The position numbers were made by a program, and so were the translations under genes. Positions 17,820 through 29,488 of a stretch of 39,383 nt of DNA are shown here, piece by piece. Source of the stretch: an uncultured Methylococcaceae bacterium (GTDB taxonomy: Bacteria > Pseudomonadota > Gammaproteobacteria > Methylococcales > Methylomonadaceae). The notes under the pieces are model-generated. The model was not told where the DNA came from, searched no databases, and worked only from the letters and a program-made list of their open reading frames with translations. The stretch is taken from NCBI GenBank assembly GCA_903944165.1, contig CAJAQT010000008.1, positions 1-39,383 on the forward strand, written 5' to 3'. Position 1 is the first letter of the stretch, and each line of letters opens with the position of its first letter.

Positions 17820-19898
17820 GTGAATCTTATTAGGAAAGAATTTCAGTTCGGCGATCGCAAAGTAACACTGGAAACTGGAGAGATTGCTCGTCAAGCAGAT
17901 GGTGCTGTTATTATCGATGTTGATGGCACAACGTTATTAGTAACTGTTGTCGGTAAAAAAGAAGCAAATGGAGGTGACTTTTTTCCATTAACAGTCAATT
18001 ATCAAGAAAAAGCATTTGCTGCAGGGAAGATACCTGGGGGCTTTTTTAAAAGAGAAGGTCGTCCTTCTGAGCAGGAAACATTAACATCTCGCTTGATTGA
18101 TAGGCCTGTGCGTCCACTTTTTCCTGAAGGGTATACCAACGAGGTTCAGATCGTTGCTACCGTTATTTCCTTAAATCCTGATGTAGATCCTGAAATTCCT
18201 GCATTGCTAGGGGCATCGGCCGCATTAAGTATCTCTGGTTTACCATTTAATGGTCCGATTGGGGCTTGTTGTATTGGTTACCAACATGCAACGTATACGC
18301 TTAACCCATCGCCAACACAGCTTAAAGAATCCGAGTTAATACTTGTTGTTGCAGGTACTGAGCATGCGGTTTTAATGGTGGAATCGGAGGCAAAAGGCTT
18401 GTCTGAAGAAATTATGCTTGGTGCTGTGCTTTTTGGACATGAGCAAATGCAAGTAGCCATTACCGCTATTAATGATTTTTCACAAATGGTTGGGAAGCCT
18501 TCTATCAACTGGGCACCGGCTGATTTAAATCAAGAATTAAATGATTTAGTTTCCGCTGAAGTACATGCTCATATTGTTTCTGCCTATCAAATCCCTGAAA
18601 AATTAGTTCGACAAGAGCGTTTAAAAGTTATTAGGCATGATGTAATTGACAAATTGACTGTTGATGGTGCTTTTAATGCAGCTGATATCCGTGGAATCAT
18701 TGAGCACTTAGAGTCAACAATCGTACGTAATGCTATTTTAGATGATGGCAAGCGGATTGACGGCCGAGCTTTAGATTCTATTCGACCTATTTTTATTAGA
18801 ACGGGGGTTTTACCTAGAACTCATGGCTCTGCATTATTTACTCGTGGTGAAACCCAGGCATTGGTCGTTGCAACATTGGGTACTCAACGCGATGCACAAA
18901 TTATTGATGCATTAGCTGGCGAATATAAAGAGCCATTTATGTTGCACTATAATTTTCCTCCATACAGTGTTGGTGAAACAGGGCAAGTTGGCTCGCCTAA
19001 ACGTCGCGAAATTGGGCATGGCCGTTTAGCAAAGCGTGGAGTTAGTGCGGTTTTGCCAAATATGGATGAATTTCCTTATACCATTCGTGTTGTTTCAGAA
19101 ATTACTGAATCTAATGGCTCAAGTTCGATGGCATCAGTGTGTGGCAGTAGTCTAGCGTTAATGGATGCTGGTGTGCCTATTACTGCTCCCGTTGCAGGTA
19201 TTGCAATGGGCTTAATTAAAGAAGGTGATCGTTTTGCTGTGTTATCAGACATCATGGGAGATGAAGATCATTTAGGTGACATGGATTTTAAAGTTGCAGG
19301 TTCAGCAGTTGGAATTACAGCTTTACAAATGGACATAAAGATCGATGGTATTACTGCTGAAATTATGAAGTCTGCTTTAGAACAAGCTAAGTCTGGGCGT
19401 TTGCATATTTTAGCAGAAATGAATAAAGCACTTTCTAGTACCCGTGAAGAAATGTCTGATTTTGCTCCACGGATTATTACATTTAAAATAGACCCAAGTA
19501 AAATTCGCGAAGTGATTGGTAAAGGTGGCGCAACAATCCGTGGTATTACTGAAATCACTGGCGCAAGCATCGATTTAACTGATGATGGTATTGTAAAAGT
19601 CGCTTCAGTTGATAAAGCGGCTGGTGAAGAGGCGCGTAGATTAATCGAAGAAATTACTGAAGAAGTTGAAGTTGGTAAGGTTTATGAAGGTAAAGTTGTT
19701 AGGTTAATGGACTTTGGTGCTTTTGTAACAATATTACCTGGTAAAGATGGATTAGTTCATATTTCTCAGATTTCAGATGAACATGTTGATAAAGTGAGTG
19801 ATAAGCTTAACGAAGGCGATATTGTTAGCGTTAAGGTGCTTGAAATTGATCGCCAAGGTCGAGTTAGATTAAGCATGAAGGAAGTAGAAAAAGACTAA
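17820..19898 (+). CDS. pnp: Polyribonucleotide nucleotidyltransferase (PNPase)
   Basis: Phosphorolytic 3'-to-5' exoribonuclease of the RNA degradosome. The 692-residue protein has two RNase PH domains (with [10 protein letters not shown] and the second-core [11 protein letters not shown]), a KH domain with [11 protein letters not shown] and a C-terminal S1 domain ([20 protein letters not shown]). It starts with GTG at 17820, 10 nt after AAAGGAA. It ends the metY operon and is closed by the terminator at 19924-19953. Confidence 0.97.
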   Translation: MNLIRKEFQFGDRKVTLETGEIARQADGAVIIDVDGTTLLVTVVGKKEANGGDFFPLTVNYQEKAFAAGKIPGGFFKREGRPSEQETLTSRLIDRPVRPLFPEGYTNEVQIVATVISLNPDVDPEIPALLGASAALSISGLPFNGPIGACCIGYQHATYTLNPSPTQLKESELILVVAGTEHAVLMVESEAKGLSEEIMLGAVLFGHEQMQVAITAINDFSQMVGKPSINWAPADLNQELNDLVSAEVHAHIVSAYQIPEKLVRQERLKVIRHDVIDKLTVDGAFNAADIRGIIEHLESTIVRNAILDDGKRIDGRALDSIRPIFIRTGVLPRTHGSALFTRGETQALVVATLGTQRDAQIIDALAGEYKEPFMLHYNFPPYSVGETGQVGSPKRREIGHGRLAKRGVSAVLPNMDEFPYTIRVVSEITESNGSSSMASVCGSSLALMDAGVPITAPVAGIAMGLIKEGDRFAVLSDIMGDEDHLGDMDFKVAGSAVGITALQMDIKIDGITAEIMKSALEQAKSGRLHILAEMNKALSSTREEMSDFAPRIITFKIDPSKIREVIGKGGATIRGITEITGASIDLTDDGIVKVASVDKAAGEEARRLIEEITEEVEVGKVYEGKVVRLMDFGAFVTILPGKDGLVHISQISDEHVDKVSDKLNEGDIVSVKVLEIDRQGRVRLSMKEVEKD

Positions 19899-19923
19899 TT
19901 TAAGCCTTTTATTTCCATAAAAA

Positions 19924-19953
19924 TAAAAAAGGGCCGCAATGGCCCTTTTTTTT
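19924..19953 (+). terminator. Bidirectional terminator between pnp and thiC
   Basis: GGGCC (19931-19935) pairs with GGCCC (19941-19945) around GCAAT. The right side has a T-run (19946-19953) and the left side an A-rich run (19921-19930), so it can terminate both pnp and the convergent thiC. Confidence 0.88.
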
Positions 19954-19961
19954 CAAGCTAA

Positions 19962-21958
<1,997 letters not shown>

Positions 21959-22073
21959 TTTTCAGGTGATGGCTTAAGGTATAGTAAAAAAATTAATTTT
22001 GCAAATTAAGCCGTTGTGTAAGTATTTGACTTAATACTTTAATTTTTGTGGTTATGCGTTGCATTTTATTGAT

Positions 22074-24566
22074 TTATAAGTTGACGTCAGTTTCCTGTTG
22101 AGTCATCTCAGGTATTACCGAGCGTTGCGGTGTCGTCTCTATGAGCGTTGGCTCTGGATGATGGCGGTCTAGTTGTTTGGCTTGCTCGATATTCACTGGG
22201 GGCGTTACTAACTGGGATTCAATGGCTTTTGTAGGTTCGCTGATAATAATTAATTGCTTCGAATTTTCAACAGGTGCTGTGCCTGTGCTTCCTGTTATCT
22301 CGTTAGAAGCAGTGCTTGCCGTGTTGTTATGGTAAGAAGGCTCAATTTTGTTAATGTCCTTGTTGTGATCTGCTAATAAGTCTTTAGGTACGCTAGATAA
22401 TTCATCAGCAGAGAGCGTATTTTCTTCACTACTCGGCTTAGGTGAATCAAAATGTATTTTTTTATAGTTGGGATTGCGAGGTCTGCGGCGATTTGGTCCT
22501 CTGCGTGAATTTTTCTTTATTGGGGGAGTTATTTCTTCCGTACTGATTTCTGGGGTTGTTTGATTATCCTGCTGTGTGCTATTTAATTGCGCGTGGGCAA
22601 ATGTATTTTCTTCAGAAACTGATGTTATTACTTTCTCTATTTCTGTTGTTTGAGAAGGTAAATTAGGGCGAACATTCCGTGTTGAAACGCGTGCATGAGT
22701 ATTTCGTGGTGAGTGGTCAGTGTCATGAAGTGATTCAGATGTGCTTGTATCCCGATCACGGTTATAGTTTCGATTCCTATTATTCCGTTTTTTACCAGAG
22801 TATGTTTTCTCCTTTGTGGTTACTATTTCTTCAATAGAGGTATTTATATCTTCGGAGTGGGTTGTTTCTTTGTTAATTAGATCGGGTGTTGAGATTGTTG
22901 ACACCAGTTTGTGCCAAAATTTTTTAATTAAATTAGCCGCTTCATTTTTATTCTGGATAGGTTCGGGACTTCCGGGTAAAAATTCTTTAATTACTGCGCG
23001 TTCGGTTTTTAATTTAATTTGTTGAGCAAATTCTGGGACGGTAATTTCTTCGGCCTTGAGTTGCAAATAGCTTGCTTTTTCATCACTAGCTTCTTTTATC
23101 CTGTCAATGTCATAGGCAGGGGTTTCTAAGTGCTTACTAGGTAGAATAATAATACCTACTTTTAAGCGTTGCTCAATTTGTTCTATCGCATGCCGTTTTT
23201 CATTTAATAAAAATGTAGCGCATTCAATGGGTAAATGGGCGATCACTTTTTCAGTACCTTTTTTCATCGCCTCTTCTTCAAGAAGGCGCAATACCGATAA
23301 AGCGACTGATTCTACATTTCGAATTGTGCCCTGCCCTTTGCAGCGTGGGCAGGTGATTTGTGTTGAGTCGCCGAGAGAAGGCCTCATTCTTTGACGTGAC
23401 ATTTCTAGTAATCCAAATCTAGAGATTTTACTAGTTTGAATACGCGCTCTATCAATTTTAAGTGCTTCACGAAGATGATTTTCGACATTACGTTGATTTT
23501 TATTTGACATCATGTCGATGAAGTCAATGACAAAAAGTCCCCCAAGGTCGCGTAATCTTAGTTGCCTTGCAATTTCATCAACTGCTTCTAAATTAGTATT
23601 TAAAGCAGTCTCTTCAATATCACTGCCTTTGGTTGCACGCGCAGAGTTTATATCAATTGATGTGAGTGCTTCGGTGTGATCGATAACAATTGAGCCGCCA
23701 GAAGGAAGGGAAACTTCACGGCCATAAGCAATTTCAATTTGTGATTCAATTTGATAGCGATTGAATAAAGGAACAGCGTCTTGATATAACTTGGCTTTGG
23801 GTAAGAAATGCGGCATTACTTGCTTTAAAAAATTTTGTACTAAAGCAAATGAGTCGCTGTTATCAATGAGAATTTCATCAATATCACCACGTAAGTGATC
23901 GCGTAGGGCACGAATAATAACGTTGCTTTCTTGAAAAATTAAAAAAGGTGCTTTTTGTTCTTTTGAGGAGCGTTCAATAGCCTCCCATAGCTGCATTAAG
24001 TAATTAAGATCCCATTGTAATTCTTCTGCATTTTTCCCACAGCCAGCTGTTCTTACAATCAACCCCATGTTTTCTGGTATCTCAAGTGACGCCATAACTT
24101 CCCGTAATTCATTGCGAGTTTCGCCTTCAATTCGTCTGGAAATACCGCCTGCTTTGGGGTTGTTGGGCATCAATACAAGGTATGTTCCTGCCAAACTAAT
24201 GTAGGTTGTTAGTGCTGCACCTTTATTGCCACGCTCTTCTTTTTCGATTTGTACAACAATTTCTTGACCTTCTTTGATTAGATCTTTAATTGATGATTTG
24301 CGTTGTTCAGATTCAGGATTATCAGGAGTTTGTCGATAGGCAGGGGATATTTCTTTGAAGGGTAAAAAACCATGTTTTTCAGCGCCATAATTTACAAAAG
24401 CAGCTTCTAAGCTAGGCTCAACACGAGTTATTATCCCTTTGTAAATATTGGATTTTTTTTGTTCTTTTGAAGGTACTTCTATGTCAAAATCATATAATTT
24501 TTGACCGTCTACCAATGCAACTCGCAGTTCTTCCGCCTGCGTAGCGTTGATAAGCATTCTTTTCAT
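22074..24566 (-). CDS. rne: Ribonuclease E
   Basis: Endoribonuclease organising mRNA decay and rRNA/tRNA processing at the inner membrane. The 830-residue protein has the N-terminal [21 protein letters not shown], an S1 domain ([18 protein letters not shown]), the DNase I-like catalytic site (FVIDFIDMM) and the Zn-link CPRCKGQG with Cys406 and Cys409, near-identical in position to E. coli 404/407. The C-terminal half (from about 520) is disordered, with arginine-rich patches (e.g. [15 protein letters not shown] and [16 protein letters not shown]) that likely bind RNA. It is about 230 residues shorter than the E. coli enzyme, all in the tail. The gene is divergent from rluC, as in other gammaproteobacteria. 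Confidence 0.96.
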   Translation of the reverse strand: MKRMLINATQAEELRVALVDGQKLYDFDIEVPSKEQKKSNIYKGIITRVEPSLEAAFVNYGAEKHGFLPFKEISPAYRQTPDNPESEQRKSSIKDLIKEGQEIVVQIEKEERGNKGAALTTYISLAGTYLVLMPNNPKAGGISRRIEGETRNELREVMASLEIPENMGLIVRTAGCGKNAEELQWDLNYLMQLWEAIERSSKEQKAPFLIFQESNVIIRALRDHLRGDIDEILIDNSDSFALVQNFLKQVMPHFLPKAKLYQDAVPLFNRYQIESQIEIAYGREVSLPSGGSIVIDHTEALTSIDINSARATKGSDIEETALNTNLEAVDEIARQLRLRDLGGLFVIDFIDMMSNKNQRNVENHLREALKIDRARIQTSKISRFGLLEMSRQRMRPSLGDSTQITCPRCKGQGTIRNVESVALSVLRLLEEEAMKKGTEKVIAHLPIECATFLLNEKRHAIEQIEQRLKVGIIILPSKHLETPAYDIDRIKEASDEKASYLQLKAEEITVPEFAQQIKLKTERAVIKEFLPGSPEPIQNKNEAANLIKKFWHKLVSTISTPDLINKETTHSEDINTSIEEIVTTKEKTYSGKKRNNRNRNYNRDRDTSTSESLHDTDHSPRNTHARVSTRNVRPNLPSQTTEIEKVITSVSEENTFAHAQLNSTQQDNQTTPEISTEEITPPIKKNSRRGPNRRRPRNPNYKKIHFDSPKPSSEENTLSADELSSVPKDLLADHNKDINKIEPSYHNNTASTASNEITGSTGTAPVENSKQLIIISEPTKAIESQLVTPPVNIEQAKQLDRHHPEPTLIETTPQRSVIPEMTQQETDVNL

Positions 24567-25114
24567 ATTTTATCCTTGTAGTGTCCGGCTCCATGACCAG
24601 TTGCATTCTTTTAACTGATTTAACTTAATGTTTGTGCATTAAGTGTGACATGAGCGATGTTGTGTTTAAGTAGAAATAGAGCCTTTTGTGGCTAAATTTT
24701 TATAGTAGAATGTTTGGTTTTTTCCCGTAATACTTTAAAGTATCGTTTTTTAAATTGGATTTCGACAGTAAATAGTATAGTCAGCATGTTAGCTGCGTTG
24801 GTTAAAATACTGTAGAAACAAAAATTTAATTGCACTTTAATATAAAGTGACAATCTTGAAAGTTTGTGCAAGCTCGTACTGTTTTTGTAAAACGTTGGAG
24901 CTATTTTTTAATGAATGGCTCTCATTAGAACCAGACCTATTAGTCTGTATGGTCTATTATGTTCAAAAGGAGCTGCTCAAACCTGATTTTTATTTGTTCA
25001 ATCAAATCTTGGGAGCATAGTCTGTTTTTTTTCAAAAAACGTGCTTAATATAACAACCTTAAGGCACTACATCAATTTAAAGAATTGATTTCACGTATAG
25101 ATTCACTCTATTTT
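24567..25114. promoter_or_regulatory. 548-bp divergent leader region of rne and rluC
   Basis: No gene is supported here. On the rne side there is an inverted repeat TTAATG/CATTAA (24625-24642) and an AGCC/GGCT stem (24683-24696) within the likely long rne 5' UTR. Long rne leaders are used for RNase E autoregulation in E. coli, but the specific hp2/hp3 stem-loops cannot be identified. The rluC side holds AGACC/GGTCT (24935-24957 area) and several T-runs. Confidence 0.5.
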
Positions 25115-26065
25115 ATGACTATTATTAAAGACCTTGTCCCAAAAGTACAATTAATTCAAATTTCTGAAGAATACACTGACCAACGTTTAGATAACTTTTT
25201 ATTTACTTTATTGAAAGGCGTGCCCAAAAGCCGAATCTATCGAAGTGTTCGAACTGGCGAAGTTCGTGTAAATAAAGGTAGAGTTGATGCAAAATATCGT
25301 TTGCTAGCAGGAGATATTGTAAGAATACCTCCTTTACGTACTGCGGATCGGGAAGAAACTTCTTTTGTGGCCAACGATCTTCGCGTTTATCTGCAAAATT
25401 CGGTGTTATTTGAAGATGATGGCTTTCTTGTCATTAATAAGCCTGCTGGTTTTGCTGTTCATGGTGGTAGTGGCGTGTCCTCTGGAATTATTGAGGGTTT
25501 ACGAATTATAAGGCCTGACGCGCATTTTCTTGAATTAGTTCATCGATTAGACAAAGATACGTCTGGTTGTTTATTGATAGCAAAAAAACGTAGCGCATTA
25601 AGAGCTTTGCATGTTCTGTTTAGGGAAGATTTGATTAATAAATCTTATCTGGCATTATTGCAAGGACAGTGGCATGAAAAGCATAAAATAGTAAATGCAC
25701 CATTATTAAAATTTGTGAATCAAGGCGGCGAGAGACGTGTGGTTGTCAATAAGCAAGGCAAAGATGCTGAAACAGCGTTTCGTAGAGTGAAGCTGTTTTC
25801 TGAGTCTACATTGGTTGAGGCTTTCCCTAAAACAGGGAGAACACATCAAATTCGTGTGCATGCCCTTAGTATGGGGCATCCAATAGTTGGTGATGAACGC
25901 TATGGCAATGATGATATGAATAAACTTTTCAGCATTAAAGGATATAAAAGAATGTTTTTACATGCTGCAAATTTAGCATTTAAACATCCAGTAAGTGGTG
26001 AGGAGCTAACGTTTATTGCACCATTGCCTGATCAATTGACTAAATTACTTCACAATGAACGTTAG
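25115..26065 (+). CDS. rluC: 23S rRNA pseudouridine synthase RluC
   Basis: Makes pseudouridines in 23S rRNA (positions 955, 2504, 2580 in E. coli). The 316-residue protein has an S4 RNA-binding domain (about 20-70), the catalytic motif HRLDKDTSGCLLIAKK with Asp146, and PKTGRTHQIRVHALSMGHPI. An in-frame TTG at 25085 extends the frame by 10 codons, but the ATG at 25115 gives family-typical length. The HAD gene follows 5 bp later. Confidence 0.95.
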   Translation: MTIIKDLVPKVQLIQISEEYTDQRLDNFLFTLLKGVPKSRIYRSVRTGEVRVNKGRVDAKYRLLAGDIVRIPPLRTADREETSFVANDLRVYLQNSVLFEDDGFLVINKPAGFAVHGGSGVSSGIIEGLRIIRPDAHFLELVHRLDKDTSGCLLIAKKRSALRALHVLFREDLINKSYLALLQGQWHEKHKIVNAPLLKFVNQGGERRVVVNKQGKDAETAFRRVKLFSESTLVEAFPKTGRTHQIRVHALSMGHPIVGDERYGNDDMNKLFSIKGYKRMFLHAANLAFKHPVSGEELTFIAPLPDQLTKLLHNER

Positions 26066-26070
26066 CATAT

Positions 26071-26724
26071 ATGAAAAATAATTTTGATTTAATTATATTT
26101 GATTGGGATGGGACATTAATCGATTCTATTGATTGGATTACTCAGTGCTTACAGGCTGCTGGGCAAAATTGCGGCTTTGCAGTACCAGAGCCGCAACAAG
26201 CAAAAGATGTTATCGGCTTAAGCATTGATCATGCAGTTAAAAAATTGTTTCCAATGGCTAACGCTGGAGAGCAGCAAGATTTGATTAATTTTTATGCTGA
26301 GGCGTATTTTTCTAAAGAAGTTTATCCTACAGATTTGTTTTGTGGTGTTAAAGGCATGTTAGAACAATTGCGTGAATCTGGATTTCAATTAGCTGTAGCA
26401 ACAGGTAAGACTCGTAATGGTTTAAATAATGCTCTTTCTAAAACATTAACTAAAGATTTTTTTTGTGTCACACGTTGTGCTGATGAGACTGCATCAAAAC
26501 CTGATCCTAAAATGCTTAATGAAATTTTACATCATACGAATATTGCAAATACGCGTGCGTTAATGGTGGGGGATTCAACGCATGATTTGCAGATGGCTAA
26601 TTATGCAAATATTGCTGCGGTTGCGGTATCGTGTGGTGCGCATTCAATATCTGCTCTCCAGCGTCATCAACCTATGTTATGTTTGCCCTACGCGACCGAT
26701 TTACTTGCTTACCTATCGGATTAA
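26071..26724 (+). CDS. HAD-IA hydrolase (phosphoglycolate phosphatase-like)
   Basis: A 217-residue haloacid-dehalogenase phosphatase with motif I FDWDGTLID (nucleophile Asp11, Asp13), motif II Thr111 in VATGK, Lys143 in SKPDP and motif IV GDSTHD (Asp168, Asp172). A helical cap lies between motifs I and II. The substrate is unknown; Gph-like sugar phosphatase is the family default. It sits between rluC and sppA, an arrangement also seen in other gammaproteobacteria, and probably shares their transcript. Confidence 0.88.
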   Translation: MKNNFDLIIFDWDGTLIDSIDWITQCLQAAGQNCGFAVPEPQQAKDVIGLSIDHAVKKLFPMANAGEQQDLINFYAEAYFSKEVYPTDLFCGVKGMLEQLRESGFQLAVATGKTRNGLNNALSKTLTKDFFCVTRCADETASKPDPKMLNEILHHTNIANTRALMVGDSTHDLQMANYANIAAVAVSCGAHSISALQRHQPMLCLPYATDLLAYLSD

Positions 26725-26728
26725 AATT

Positions 26729-27703
26729 ATGGAACATCAAAATAATTCAAATCAACCTAAGGTTGATAATGCGCCTGCTTGGGAGCGAGAAATCATCGAA
26801 AAGCTTGTTTATGCTGCGCTCTGCGAACAAAAATCTACTCGACGTTGGGGGATTTTTTTTAAATTCTTAATGTTTGCTTATTTACTGACCTTATTAGGCA
26901 TTGTTGCGTTCCCAACGTTTAAAGTAAGCATGACTTCTGCTAATGAATATCATACTGCCGTTATTAATATTGCTGGAATGATTGCTGAAAACAAGGAGAC
27001 TAATGCTGCTGATATTATTGAAAGTTTAAGATCAGCAGTAAAAGATAAAAAAACTAAAGGTATTATTTTGCATGCTAATTCACCTGGCGGAAGTCCAGTG
27101 CAATCAGCATATATTTATGAAGAAATACGGCTTATTAAAAAAAACCATCCCAATTTACCCATTTATGCTGTGGTGAGTGATATGTGTGCATCTGGTTGTT
27201 ATTACATTGTTTCAGCAGCAGATAAGATTTATGTGAACCCTTCTAGCTTAATTGGTTCAATTGGAGTGCTTATGGATGGTTTTGGTTTTGTCGATGTTAT
27301 GCAAAAAATTGGTGTAGAAAGGAGATTATTAACTGCAGGTGCGCATAAGGCTATGCTTGACCCCTTTTCACCGGCTAAGACGGATGAAAAAAATTATATG
27401 AAGGATTTATTGAATCAAGTTCATGTGCAATTTATTAATGCTGTGAAAACAGGGCGTGGCGAGCGTTTAAAAGAAACGGATGATATGTTTTCTGGTCTTA
27501 TTTGGACAGGTGAAGGCGCCTTATCTTTAGGATTGGTTGATGAATTTGGTGCGGAAGATTATGTTGCTAAAGAGGTTATTGGCGCAGAAAATAAAGTTGA
27601 TTTTACCAAGCAGGAGAAATTGCTAGATAAAGTCGCGGGTAAGTTTGGAATTGCATTTGGGCAAGCAATACAACAAGTTATGTATAGCTCTACTTTGCAG
27701 TGA
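26729..27703 (+). CDS. sppA: Signal peptide peptidase SppA (S49 family, short form)
   Basis: Inner-membrane serine protease that degrades remnant signal peptides and other membrane peptides. The 324-residue protein has a single membrane helix (about 42-63), then the S49 core with HANSPGGSPVQS, the nucleophile Ser155 in CASGCYY, and Lys207 in AGAHKAMLDPFSP, the Ser/Lys dyad seen in short SppA. The frame is open far upstream inside the HAD gene, but only the ATG at 26729, 4 bp after the HAD stop, gives a sensible start. Confidence 0.92.
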   Translation: MEHQNNSNQPKVDNAPAWEREIIEKLVYAALCEQKSTRRWGIFFKFLMFAYLLTLLGIVAFPTFKVSMTSANEYHTAVINIAGMIAENKETNAADIIESLRSAVKDKKTKGIILHANSPGGSPVQSAYIYEEIRLIKKNHPNLPIYAVVSDMCASGCYYIVSAADKIYVNPSSLIGSIGVLMDGFGFVDVMQKIGVERRLLTAGAHKAMLDPFSPAKTDEKNYMKDLLNQVHVQFINAVKTGRGERLKETDDMFSGLIWTGEGALSLGLVDEFGAEDYVAKEVIGAENKVDFTKQEKLLDKVAGKFGIAFGQAIQQVMYSSTLQ

Positions 27704-27707
27704 AAAT

Positions 27708-28376
27708 ATGCGAGTTTTAGTTATCGAAGATGAGCGTGTGCTTCGCGAGCAAATTCATGATTATTTAGCTGGCTTAGGTTTTGCTGTTGATTCAGCATCT
27801 ACTGGTGCTGAAGGAGAATACATGATTAAAGAATATACTCTTGATGTAGTAATTTTAGACTTAGGGCTACCTGATTTTTCTGGAATTGAGCTAATAACGC
27901 GTATCCGCAAAGCAAATATAAAGGTTCCTATTTTAATTTTAACGGCCAGAAGTCGTTGGCAAGATAAAGTTGCTGGCTTAGAGTCTGGCGCTGATGATTA
28001 TTTGATAAAGCCATTTCATTACGAAGAATTGTTTGCACGAATTAATGCATTAATTCGGCGTTCTGCAGGGAGTGCACAACCAATTTTAACGCATGATAAT
28101 TTTGAGCTTAATACCTTGGCACAAGAAGTATTTGTGGAGGGCAAAAAGCTGGAATTAACAGCGTATGAGTATAAAGTCTTAGAATATTTAATGTATCAAA
28201 AAGGCTGTTTAGTATCTAAGGCTGTTTTAACAGCGCATATATATGATGAAAATTTTGATAGAGATAGTAATGTTATTGAGGTATTTATAGGTAGGCTTAG
28301 AAAAAAATTAGATCCTGATGGATCTAGAAAGCCCATTGAAACGTTAAGAGGAAGAGGTTATCGGATTTCTGTCTGA
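27708..28376 (+). CDS. OmpR/PhoP-type response regulator, orphan
   Basis: A 222-residue two-domain transcription regulator. The receiver domain (1-115) has acidic residues in VIEDER, phospho-acceptor Asp51 in VILDLGLPD, Thr79 and Lys101 (LIKPF). The winged-helix domain (about 125-222) ends with the recognition helix region DSNVIEVFIGRLRKKLD and the wing RGRGYRI. It starts 4 bp after sppA. No histidine kinase follows; the next gene is metA on the other strand, so its partner is elsewhere. QseB, PhoP or similar names cannot be decided. Confidence 0.9.
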   Translation: MRVLVIEDERVLREQIHDYLAGLGFAVDSASTGAEGEYMIKEYTLDVVILDLGLPDFSGIELITRIRKANIKVPILILTARSRWQDKVAGLESGADDYLIKPFHYEELFARINALIRRSAGSAQPILTHDNFELNTLAQEVFVEGKKLELTAYEYKVLEYLMYQKGCLVSKAVLTAHIYDENFDRDSNVIEVFIGRLRKKLDPDGSRKPIETLRGRGYRISV

Positions 28377-28403
28377 TTGTTCGCGGCATAAGCGTTATCT
28401 TGT

Positions 28404-29474
28404 TTATTTTAGTAAATCAAGTGGATTTTCTGGGTTTACGCCCTCCATAAACGGCTTACGTCTATCTTGATTGGTGAGTTGATATATTTTGCCTAACCAA
28501 TTATTAAACACTGCTTTTGCAGTGTCTCGCCATGTGTTGTCTAAATGAGCGAGAATTAATTTTTCTGGAAATTCTATAAGCGGTTGTCCTAGTGCTTTTG
28601 CATCAATGAGATCATTTTTATACGTAGTTAAAATATCTTGAGCTATCGAATTAAAAAAGTTTTCTGGAAAAACTGGATAATCTGATATTTCAGCTCGATA
28701 AAACCTAGCAATTTCTCGTTTGTATTCTTTTAGCAAGCTAATATCATCGTATTCAGGATGGCCTTGAAAGAAAACGATTCTAAAACCATCCTCACTAACC
28801 GCGAGATGAACTCCTGCGTCTTTGCTACTCGCTAAGGTTTTTAAGCCATATCGCTCTATATCTTCTTGAAAAACCTCGTTAAAACGAGAGTGCGGAACGT
28901 CAAATCGAGTATTAATTTCAGCAACCAAAGGATGTGAGCGATCAGTTACTGTGTGAGAAAATACGCCCCAGCGCTTTGAAGGTAGGCGCGTTCTTGCGAT
29001 ACCATAACGGTATTGAATTATGGCATGAGTCGCTAAGCATGAACATAACACTGACGCAACATGTTCTCTTGCCCATGAAAATACTTCTGTCAATGGTTGC
29101 CAAAATGCCTCTTCAGGAAGTTGCTCTTGAGTTACGTTAGCTCCGCTAATAATAAGTGCATCTAAGCCATCTCGTTTAATTTGCTCGAAAGATTCGTAAT
29201 ATTTATCAATATGTGCTTGTGCATCAGGGCTTCTCTTTAAGCCGTCAATGGTAAACGGATGAACATGAAATTGAACAATTTGATTGCAGGCGCCCACTAA
29301 TCTAAAGAACTGTCTTTCTGTTGCTTCTAGAGCAGCATCCGGCATCATATTAAGAAGCCCAATATGCATTTCTCTAATATCTTGCTGGCAGGCACGATTA
29401 GGGTCAATAATTTCCTCGCCTTCATCTCGTAAGCGTTGAAAAGTAGGGAGATTGGTGTGCGCAACAATGGGCAT
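28404..29474 (-). CDS. metA: Homoserine O-acyltransferase (MetA family)
   Basis: Activates homoserine for methionine synthesis. The 356-residue protein is of the long MetA branch. It has LLNMMPDAALEATERQFFRL, the nucleophile-loop LCSCLATHA (Cys146 aligns with E. coli Cys142), KRWGVFSH, FDVPHSRFNE and the His/Glu pair in FQGHPEYD (His239, Glu241). In the usual LNLMPKK segment, the lysine pair is replaced by DA. Succinyl- versus acetyl-CoA use cannot be told from these motifs. It is last in a minus-strand set with the P-loop NTPase (14 bp) and small acidic protein. Confidence 0.9.
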   Translation of the reverse strand: MPIVAHTNLPTFQRLRDEGEEIIDPNRACQQDIREMHIGLLNMMPDAALEATERQFFRLVGACNQIVQFHVHPFTIDGLKRSPDAQAHIDKYYESFEQIKRDGLDALIISGANVTQEQLPEEAFWQPLTEVFSWAREHVASVLCSCLATHAIIQYRYGIARTRLPSKRWGVFSHTVTDRSHPLVAEINTRFDVPHSRFNEVFQEDIERYGLKTLASSKDAGVHLAVSEDGFRIVFFQGHPEYDDISLLKEYKREIARFYRAEISDYPVFPENFFNSIAQDILTTYKNDLIDAKALGQPLIEFPEKLILAHLDNTWRDTAKAVFNNWLGKIYQLTNQDRRKPFMEGVNPENPLDLLK

Positions 29475-29488
29475 GACTAAGTCCAGAT

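Noticed and set aside
26582..26728. Longer SppA reading frame starting inside the HAD gene
   Set aside because: The extra residues are a shadow of the HAD coding sequence; the ATG at 26729 is the natural start.
29475..29488. SAM riboswitch or MetJ-box at metA
   Set aside because: Only 14 bp separate metA from the upstream gene, and no MetJ-box-like repeat was found before the first gene of the set.
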